In this document: piece by piece, positions 1-5,132 of the stretch
Numbering within the stretch: the first letter of the stretch is position 1
Layout of the letters: every line of letters starts with the position of its first letter
Origin: Halobacteriales archaeon
GTDB lineage: Archaea; Halobacteriota; Halobacteria; Halobacteriales; SKSH01
Length of the DNA stretch: 13,535 bases
Reading direction: 5' to 3'
NCBI GenBank assembly: GCA_007118075.1
Contig: SKSH01000133.1
Coordinates: 1 to 13,535, forward strand
Position numbers and translations under genes: made by a program
The notes under the pieces: generated by a model
The model's input: the letters and a program-made list of their open reading frames with translations, nothing else
Databases searched by the model: none
Told to the model about the DNA's origin: nothing

Positions 1-236
1 ATCTGTCTTCGCCCGGCAGCGTAGAGGAGGATCTCGACTGAACGGTCATCGGCGATCGCCTCTTCGCGATCGATGGCGCGTTCGGCGAATACGACAGCCC
101 GCTCGAGATGCCGTTCACTGACGACGTATCGAGCGTCGAATGCCTGGATGGTGGCACCGGTAGCAGCCTTGATTGCCTCGAACGCCTCAAGATGCTCGAT
201 CGGTCGCCCATCGAGTGTGCCAGCGAGCAGCCGCAT
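1..236 (-). CDS. cgi121: KEOPS complex subunit Cgi121 (3' part missing, cut by the window edge)
   Basis: Cgi121 is a subunit of KEOPS (with Kae1, Bud32 and Pcc1), which makes the universal t6A37 modification of ANN-decoding tRNAs in the cytoplasm; in archaea it helps to hold the tRNA. Only the first 78 codons are visible. I translated them by hand from the reverse strand: the protein opens MRLLAGTLDGRP and contains ATGATIQAFDARYVVSERHL and, near the cut, VEILLYAAGRRQ. These segments match my memory of haloarchaeal Cgi121 proteins. The family is roughly twice this length, so about half lies outside. The ATG shares its A with the hel308 stop (TGATG), which implies cotranscription and probably translational coupling. 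No separate promoter is visible. The family call is recognition by eye rather than an alignment, but the helicase neighbour also fits the usual haloarchaeal gene order. Confidence 0.86.
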   Translation of the reverse strand, partial: MRLLAGTLDGRPIEHLEAFEAIKAATGATIQAFDARYVVSERHLERAVVFAERAIDREEAIADDRSVEILLYAAGRRQ

Positions 237-2485
237 CAAAAGTCCTCCAACTGTGCTTGGGTCTCGATGCTGTCCTCCTCGGTCTCCGGTGTGGTATCGG
301 TGGTGGCGGTGGCTGCTGGTTTGACACCATCGAGGTTGCTATCCTCGCGCCCGGCATTCTCAAGGATCCGCTTCGTTGTCCCACGACGTCCGCCTAGCGC
401 TCCGAGGATGACCGCGAGGTCTCCACGCCGCAGGTCATCGGGCGTCTCTATCCCAGCATCATAGAGTCGCCTCGCCCTGACACGACCGACACCACGGACC
501 CGGCAGAGTTCGACGAGCTCCTCACGGATCCCGTGTTCGATACGCGTTCTGGCCATCCTGACCGCTGGAACCGAGGCCTCATCGATCGTCTCAGCGATCC
601 GTTCGGTGGCCGATAACAACCACTCGGCGGTGGCCGCCTTCGATCGGAGATCGCCCGGGCCGATCCGGTAGCGCTCGGTGAGCCGATCCTCGTCCAGTTC
701 GTTGGCCCAATCACGTAGGAGCATCGCGGTCTTGAGCGCAGCTAACCAGTCTTCGTAGTATCCCTCATCCGCAGGGTGCGGTGTCGCACCAAGGAGTTCC
801 TCCTCATGCTGTGCGAGTAGTTCTTCGTACCGGGTTCGATCTCCTCGCCTGAGGTAGAGCTCGTACATATCTGGTGTCCGGGCAATGAGGTGGTACAGAC
901 CGAGCGCGTCGGGTCGGTCGACCACCGTTTCGAGCCCGTCAACGATGATCGCCGCACTGAGCGGATCGATGTAGACCCTGGCGACGACGTACCCGAGTGA
1001 AGTCGCGCGAAATGAGTCATCCTCGATATCGATGAGCTCGTTTCGTTCGAGGAACTGGATTACTTCCTTGACCACCTGTTCGAGTCGCTCGGTCGATGGC
1101 GACTGACTGGCGTAGAAGGTTCGATCGAGGAACCCAATCATGGCGTCCCAATTAGTAGCAAATCCCGTGGCGATCGCGGCGTTCACATGGGTGCGCAGCG
1201 CTGGTTCGGCGGCGAGCTTGGAATTGATCGGTTCTGGATCAGCGTAGATGTAGCGATCGAAGAGTTCCTCGAGTTCGCCATGGCTGCTCGCCAGTAATAA
1301 CGCCTCGCCGTATGGATCGAGTCCGGGTCGTCCCGCCCGGCCCATCATCTGATGTACCTCGAGGGTGGAAAGCGGTTTCATCCCTCCAGCGGTCGCATCG
1401 TATCGACTCCAGTCACGGACGATCACTCGACGACTCGGGGTATTGACCCCGGCGGCGAGTGTCGGGGTCGCCACCACTGCCCCGAGGTGGCGATCGCGGA
1501 ATGATTGTTCGATGAGCGACCGTTGGGTACCGGTGAGGCCGGCATGGTGGAATGCCACGCCCCGCTCAACGGCGTCTGCCAACGTGGCAATCGTATCCAC
1601 CTCGCTCGTATCACGCAGTTTGTTGGCGGTGGCGGCGAGTGCCCGGCGCTGCTCGCTGGTGAGATAGCTTTGCACGGTCTCAGCGAGCCGCTTTGCAGCC
1701 GATTCCGCCCGTCTTCTGGAGCTGACGAACACCAATGTTGATCCGTCATCAGCGAGGGTGTCACGGACGATCGCTGTCTCTTGTCGCTCGTTGCCTCTGA
1801 CCGGGATCGACCGTTGCTGGTTGCCCTCGAGGTGGACGGCGTTCCCGTAGTGGACCCCACGGTGGAGCTCGACCGGTCGCCAGTCGCTGTCGATGAGGGC
1901 AGCATCCAACCACTCGGCGATGGCATCTGGATTGGCGATCGTCGCTGAGAGGGCAACCGTCTGTAGCGTGTCGTTGACCGCTGCAAGCTTGGCCATGGTG
2001 ACCTCGAGGGTTGGTCCTCTGCTCGCATCGTCGATCAGGTGAACCTCGTCTACAACGACACAATCTATCTCATCGATCCAGTTGGCATCGTTGCGGATGA
2101 GGGAGTCGACCTTTTCACTGGTAGCTACGATGAGATCAGCCTCATCGAGCCAACGCTCTTCTCGATCGAAATCGCCTGTACTCAGCTGCACATTGAGATC
2201 CAATGCGTCAGCGAACCCCTCGAGACGCTCGTGTTTCTCGCTAGCGAGGGCTCGAAGTGGGACGATGTACAATCCCCTGCCACCACGCTCGATGGTGGAT
2301 AAGAGGGCGAGGATTCCGATCATCGTCTTCCCCGAGGCGGTTGGGACACTGGCGACGAGATTCTCACCCTCGGTCACGCCTGCCTCAACCGCTGCGGTTT
2401 GCGGTGGGTAGAGTTCCTCGATACCGGTGTCCTCGATGGCTTCGATGGCTGAAGCAGAGAGCCCCGGTATCGACCTCACGTCCAT
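236..2485 (-). CDS. hel308: ATP-dependent DNA helicase Hel308 (Ski2-like, superfamily 2)
   Basis: Hel308 is a 3'-5' DNA helicase that acts at stalled or lagging-strand replication forks, related to eukaryotic POLQ/HELQ helicases. The protein has 749 residues, close to the family's usual length. Visible in order: a Q-motif glutamine at about 29, Walker A PTASGKT (48-54), DEVH box (146-149), SATIANP motif III (180-186), HHAG (313-316), QMMGRAGRPG motif VI (379-388), a winged-helix and ratchet region, and a helix-hairpin-helix C-terminus (VRGVGRVRARRLYDAG). It ends in QAQLEDF (743-749), which fits the PCNA-binding pattern QxxLxxF. The frame stays open upstream to 2680, but that extension is Arg/Cys-rich and unlike the family, so I start at the ATG at 2485 (MDVRSIPGL), with a TATA-like box about 30 nt upstream. 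cgi121 follows with a one-base overlap. Confidence 0.97.
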   Translation of the reverse strand: MDVRSIPGLSASAIEAIEDTGIEELYPPQTAAVEAGVTEGENLVASVPTASGKTMIGILALLSTIERGGRGLYIVPLRALASEKHERLEGFADALDLNVQLSTGDFDREERWLDEADLIVATSEKVDSLIRNDANWIDEIDCVVVDEVHLIDDASRGPTLEVTMAKLAAVNDTLQTVALSATIANPDAIAEWLDAALIDSDWRPVELHRGVHYGNAVHLEGNQQRSIPVRGNERQETAIVRDTLADDGSTLVFVSSRRRAESAAKRLAETVQSYLTSEQRRALAATANKLRDTSEVDTIATLADAVERGVAFHHAGLTGTQRSLIEQSFRDRHLGAVVATPTLAAGVNTPSRRVIVRDWSRYDATAGGMKPLSTLEVHQMMGRAGRPGLDPYGEALLLASSHGELEELFDRYIYADPEPINSKLAAEPALRTHVNAAIATGFATNWDAMIGFLDRTFYASQSPSTERLEQVVKEVIQFLERNELIDIEDDSFRATSLGYVVARVYIDPLSAAIIVDGLETVVDRPDALGLYHLIARTPDMYELYLRRGDRTRYEELLAQHEEELLGATPHPADEGYYEDWLAALKTAMLLRDWANELDEDRLTERYRIGPGDLRSKAATAEWLLSATERIAETIDEASVPAVRMARTRIEHGIREELVELCRVRGVGRVRARRLYDAGIETPDDLRRGDLAVILGALGGRRGTTKRILENAGREDSNLDGVKPAATATTDTTPETEEDSIETQAQLEDF

Positions 2486-2509
2486 TACGGAGTGGCTAGT
2501 GGTCGGCCT

Positions 2510-2520
2510 GGGGTTAAAGC
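2510..2520 (-). promoter_or_regulatory. Predicted core promoter (TATA-like box) of hel308
   Basis: On the minus strand the sequence reads GCTTTAACCCC, centred about 30 nt upstream of the hel308 ATG. That spacing puts the transcription start at or very near the ATG, as in leaderless haloarchaeal mRNAs. The same TTAACCC core lies upstream of mdh and hef. Inferred from sequence and position only. Confidence 0.55.
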
Positions 2521-2568
2521 GTCCGACTGAACGCAACGCCGAAGGTGATCGCCGGATGATGTCAATCC

Positions 2569-2814
2569 ATGAGGATCGAGTTCGATCGCAACACGTGCAT
2601 CGGTATGTTCCAATGTGTGTACGAATGGGAGTCGTTCCAACGTGATGAGGACGCGCGCAAGGCCGTCCTCGATGGCGCATCTGAGGACGATGATGGGATC
2701 TTCTCGCTGGCGGTCCCGGCTGATGAGCAATTTGATGCGAAGATGGCAGCCAGGGTCTGTCCAGTCGATGCCATCACCTTGTACGATGACGACGGTGAGC
2801 AACTCATCCCGTAA
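2569..2814 (+). CDS. Small single-cluster ferredoxin, predicted [3Fe-4S] type
   Basis: An 81-residue acidic electron-transfer protein. The N-terminal CIGMFQC (Cys10, Cys16) and the C-terminal CPVDAI (Cys64) form the two halves of a bacterial-type cluster site. Normally the first half is CxxCxxC; here Met13 replaces the middle Cys, leaving three cysteines, which in this family usually means a [3Fe-4S] cluster (or a labile [4Fe-4S]). The acidic stretch at 38-43 (SEDDDG) is typical of a halophile. An in-frame TGA at 2557-2559 leaves the ATG at 2569 as the natural start. GGTGATC at 2544-2550 matches the 16S 3' end but is 18 nt away, so its role is unclear. The gene is divergent from hel308 with 83 nt between them. 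Its redox partner cannot be read from the context. Confidence 0.87.
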   Translation: MRIEFDRNTCIGMFQCVYEWESFQRDEDARKAVLDGASEDDDGIFSLAVPADEQFDAKMAARVCPVDAITLYDDDGEQLIP

Positions 2815-2875
2815 TCAGCTACTTGGCGATACCTTCTCATACTAGCACTTCGTATGTCTATTGGTATCACAACCC

Positions 2876-3034
2876 ATGGGACTCATCAAACGCCTCCGAC
2901 GGCGCTTCACGCCTCGTGAACCACGTCTCGGGACCGACCATGCAAAGTGTACGGGCTGTGGCCGGCCAGTGGCCACGCACAACACGGTCTGTGATAAGTG
3001 CACATCGGCCGTTGAGCGAGATCACGGCGGGTGA
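2876..3034 (+). CDS. Small zinc-ribbon protein, 52 residues, function unknown
   Basis: This short open frame begins ATG GGA CTC ATC and encodes a very basic N-terminus (MGLIKRLRRRF, Arg-rich to residue 17), followed by CTGC (Cys25, Cys28) and CDKC (Cys39, Cys42). Two CxxC pairs ten residues apart are a typical treble-clef or zinc-ribbon knuckle; the basic head could contact nucleic acid or a membrane surface. It overlaps a longer frame starting at 2823, but the part of that frame lying over it has shadow-like composition, while this frame has the organised CxxC pattern. The ferredoxin ends 61 nt upstream and the unknown gene at 3051 follows 16 nt downstream, so the two may be cotranscribed. 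I do not recognise a named family. It could instead be the N-terminal domain of one protein split by a frameshift. Confidence 0.62.
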   Translation: MGLIKRLRRRFTPREPRLGTDHAKCTGCGRPVATHNTVCDKCTSAVERDHGG

Positions 3035-3050
3035 GATCGAGACACAACCG

Positions 3051-3425
3051 GTGTCAGTAGCAGTACCGCTGGTGTTTTCCGACGGCTCGTTGTATGCGAT
3101 ACCGACGCGTATGGTCGAGACCCAATTCAATCAATTGACAGGAGCCCGCATTCGCTACAATGACGATACTTGGGAGCTCACGGGTGACATCACCATAAAG
3201 CAAAACGGGGCGGTCCTCGAGGCAGAGGCACACAAACCAGACAGAGTCCGGAAAAGCCGTGGCATCTTGCGATTCCAACTCCAGAATCCTCCAGCGTCAA
3301 TCAATCCAGGAAACCCTGGTGAATTCGATATCGACATCGAGACCACCGGTGGTGAGACGATATTGGTATTGGAGCGATCGCATGCCAGCGACCGTTATGC
3401 GGTGAAAAGTCTGCGGTATGAGTAG
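3051..3425 (+). CDS. Conserved-looking hypothetical protein, about 124 residues
   Basis: I do not recognise this protein. The open frame extends back to an ATG at 2823, but everything before about 3035 overlaps the zinc-ribbon gene and reads like a shadow, so I place the start at the in-frame GTG at 3051 (MSVAVPLVFSDG); the ATG at 3111 is an alternative. A weak Shine-Dalgarno-like GGTGA lies at 3030-3034. The sequence alternates hydrophobic and polar residues in short runs (LYAIPTRMV, WELTGDITIKQNG, EFDIDIETTGGETILVLE), suggesting a small beta-rich domain. It has no cysteines, signal peptide or membrane segment. Codon third positions are noticeably more A/T-rich than in the neighbouring housekeeping genes, which could mean weak expression or more recent arrival. 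It probably shares a transcript with the zinc-ribbon gene and ends 5 nt before the convergent metal-binding gene. Confidence 0.55.
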   Translation: MSVAVPLVFSDGSLYAIPTRMVETQFNQLTGARIRYNDDTWELTGDITIKQNGAVLEAEAHKPDRVRKSRGILRFQLQNPPASINPGNPGEFDIDIETTGGETILVLERSHASDRYAVKSLRYE

Positions 3426-3430
3426 CCGTC

Positions 3431-3637
3431 TCAGTCAGTGACTTCGTAGCCCGCGCCCTCGATTGCCGAGACGATCGCCGATCGAGCCACAACATCTGCA
3501 GCATCAACCTCTACCTGATCGGTCTCGTGATTGGCGATCACCGAGGAAACTCCTTTAAGATCGCTGACCGCATCGATCACATTCGATTCACAACCTTCAC
3601 ATGACATTCCAGTCACTGTGAGATTCCTGATTGGCAT
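3431..3637 (-). CDS. Heavy-metal-associated (HMA) domain protein, CopZ-like copper chaperone
   Basis: A 68-residue stand-alone HMA domain. The binding loop is GMSCEGCESNV, with the MxCxxC motif at Met11, Cys13 and Cys16, which holds Cu(I) in the CopZ/Atx1 family. The rest follows the ferredoxin-like beta-alpha-beta-beta-alpha-beta pattern: LTVTGM strand, ESNVIDAVSDLKGV helix, SSVIANHETDQVEVD strands, AIVSAIEGAGYEV helix and strand. The length is typical. Such proteins carry copper to P-type ATPases or regulators, but no copper ATPase is in view. It lies 47 nt downstream of mdh on the same strand, so it could be read through from mdh or use its own weak box near 3666-3674. It converges on the unknown gene ending at 3425. 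Confidence 0.92.
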   Translation of the reverse strand: MPIRNLTVTGMSCEGCESNVIDAVSDLKGVSSVIANHETDQVEVDAADVVARSAIVSAIEGAGYEVTD

Positions 3638-3684
3638 GCCGAATGCTATGGTCTCCCGTCGAGAAGGGTCTATCGAAGGAACGT

Positions 3685-4599
3685 TCAGGCGATACGGTCG
3701 TATTGCTCTGCGAGCTTGTCTGCGGCTTCCAGAAGCCCGGCAGCTTCATCCTCGGATAGTTCCCAATCGACGATCTCCTCAACGCCGTTTTTCCCGAGCT
3801 TAACGGGGACTCCAAGTGCTGCACCTTCAAGGCCGTACTCGCCATCGAGATAGAGTGAAGCTGGAACGACCTCACCGGTGTCACGAAGGATGGCTTCCAC
3901 CATATGCGCGCAGCCATTTGCCGGTCCCCATTCTGTCGCCCCCTTTTTCTCGATGACGTTCATCGCGCTGACGCGCAACTCCTCGAGAATCTCTTCTCGC
4001 TCGTTTTCGTTGAATGACGGGTCACGGCCATCGATCCGGACCTTCGAGAAGACAGGAACCTGCGCATCACCGTGTTCTCCGAGGATGGACGCTTCGACGT
4101 TCTTCACCGGAGTGTCGAAACGTTCGGCGAGTACGTATCTGAAGCGTGCCGAATCAAGCCGACCACCGAATCCAATCACCTGGTGCCGATCGAGATCACC
4201 GGTCTCGTAGAGGTGGCGGTTCAACAGGTCAACCGGGTTAGAGGTGGTCAGCGAGATGAACTCATCGGAGTGTTCAGCAAGCGAGGCACCGATATTCTCG
4301 ATGATTGGGGCGTTGTCCCCGGCGAGGTCGAGTCGAGTCTGTCCCGGCTGGCGGGGGATGCCTGCGGTGATGACGACGACCTCAGAGCCCGCCGTATCGG
4401 CGTAGGTCCCCTGAGTGATGGTGGTGTTCGATCCGTAGGCAGTGCCGTGGTTGGTATCTGCCGCCTGTCCGATGGTCACATCCTCCTGCTCAGGGAGGTC
4501 GACCAGCACTATCTCGTCCGCGACGTCGCGAACCGCGAGGGCGAAGGCCGTCGCTGCTCCGACGGTTCCAGCCGCACCTACGATGCTGACTTTAGCCAT
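3685..4599 (-). CDS. mdh: Malate dehydrogenase (LDH-like, haloarchaeal type)
   Basis: Interconverts malate and oxaloacetate with NAD in the TCA cycle, in the cytoplasm. The protein has 304 residues, to my recollection the same length as the well-studied Haloarcula marismortui enzyme. Visible in order: Rossmann motif GAAGTVG (8-14), Asp34 at the end of the second strand (favours NAD over NADP), substrate loop RQPGQTR (83-89) in which Arg rather than Gln marks malate rather than lactate specificity, IGFGGRLDSAR with Arg147 and Asp149, and catalytic His176 in GEHGD. The C-terminus is rich in Glu/Asp/Ala (WELSEDEAAGLLEAADKL). It starts at the ATG at 4599 with GCTTAACCCC about 27 nt upstream. It is divergent from the zinc-ribbon gene at 4698 and is followed by the HMA protein. 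Identification is secure. Confidence 0.97.
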   Translation of the reverse strand: MAKVSIVGAAGTVGAATAFALAVRDVADEIVLVDLPEQEDVTIGQAADTNHGTAYGSNTTITQGTYADTAGSEVVVITAGIPRQPGQTRLDLAGDNAPIIENIGASLAEHSDEFISLTTSNPVDLLNRHLYETGDLDRHQVIGFGGRLDSARFRYVLAERFDTPVKNVEASILGEHGDAQVPVFSKVRIDGRDPSFNENEREEILEELRVSAMNVIEKKGATEWGPANGCAHMVEAILRDTGEVVPASLYLDGEYGLEGAALGVPVKLGKNGVEEIVDWELSEDEAAGLLEAADKLAEQYDRIA

Positions 4600-4620
4600 A
4601 CCTGAAACGCCCCACGAAAC

Positions 4621-4630
4621 GGGGTTAAGC
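4621..4630 (-). promoter_or_regulatory. Predicted core promoter (TATA-like box) of mdh
   Basis: The minus strand reads GCTTAACCCC, centred 27 nt before the mdh ATG, the position expected for a leaderless transcript. It is nearly identical to the hel308 box. Confidence 0.55.
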
Positions 4631-4660
4631 GCTTCGAATCAGGTGAAACAACCTCGTAGA

Positions 4661-4674
4661 AAGGTAATTCACCC
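4661..4674 (+). promoter_or_regulatory. Predicted core promoter (TATA-like box) of the autoantigen-1-type gene
   Basis: AAGGTAATTCACCC ends 23 nt before the ATG at 4698. The AT-rich TAATT core followed by ACCC resembles the boxes of mdh, hel308 and hef. With the mdh box it forms a divergent promoter pair in the 98-nt gap. Confidence 0.42.
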
Positions 4675-4697
4675 TCGAGGGAATAGCCTCCTTGGTA

Positions 4698-5132
4698 ATG
4701 AGTGAGTTCGACAAAGAGGCCGAGCGCGAGCGGTTGAGAGAGAAGTTCGCTGCAGAGGAGGCCGATCGAGCTGTTGCACAGCACATGAGCGAGCTCCTCC
4801 TACAGGGCATGACGATGACGGACCGACACTGTCCAGAGTGTGGTGCTCCGCTCTTTCGTGACGAAGAACACACGTTCTGTCCTGAGTGTGAGCGGGAGGT
4901 TGTAGAGGGAGCGGTTGAAGGAGAATCGCAAGAGGCTCCGCCGAAGGATTCGACACAGCCAGCAACGAAACCTACCGTGCAACCAACCGGTGACGCTCGT
5001 TCGAATATCGAGGCAACGCTCGAACGTTCCGCAGCCGCCGCAGCGACTGCCGAAGATCCACGCACGGCACGGGAACACCTCGAGACCGCCAAGGCAGCCA
5101 TCGAAGCGCTTCGCTCCTTCGACGGTGAGTGA
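4698..5132 (+). CDS. Sjogren's syndrome/scleroderma autoantigen 1-type zinc-ribbon protein
   Basis: A 144-residue cytoplasmic protein of unknown exact role. It has an N-terminal charged helix (FDKEAERERLREKFAAEEAD) continuing through MSELLLQGMTMT, then a zinc ribbon with CPEC (Cys45, Cys48) and CPEC (Cys61, Cys64), a disordered Pro/Thr/Glu linker (about 70-100), and a C-terminal Ala/Glu helix (SNIEATLERSAAAAATAED to IEALRS). The helix, LLxGMTM and CPxCG...FCPxC arrangement matches the archaeal autoantigen-p27-like family. The frame can be opened at a TTG six bases earlier, but the ATG at 4698 (MSEFDKE) has better spacing from the promoter-like box. It is divergent from mdh, and its stop codon directly abuts the hef stop. 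I call the family with fair confidence but claim no biochemical activity. Confidence 0.87.
   Translation: MSEFDKEAERERLREKFAAEEADRAVAQHMSELLLQGMTMTDRHCPECGAPLFRDEEHTFCPECEREVVEGAVEGESQEAPPKDSTQPATKPTVQPTGDARSNIEATLERSAAAAATAEDPRTAREHLETAKAAIEALRSFDGE

Noticed and set aside
2486..2680. 65-codon N-terminal extension of Hel308
   Set aside because: It is Arg/Cys/His-rich and unlike the acidic Hel308 start. It overlaps the ferredoxin gene on the other strand, and the ATG at 2485 gives the normal family N-terminus with a well-placed TATA-like box.
2823..3050. First 76 codons of the 200-codon frame ending at 3425
   Set aside because: The composition is shadow-like and the same DNA encodes an ordered CxxC/CxxC protein in another frame, so I do not include it in the coding call. 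A frameshifted fusion remains possible.
3655..3670. Possible hairpin CCCGTCGAGAAGGG between mdh and the HMA gene
   Set aside because: Only three paired bases at each end and no T run follows, so it is not a credible terminator or regulatory stem.
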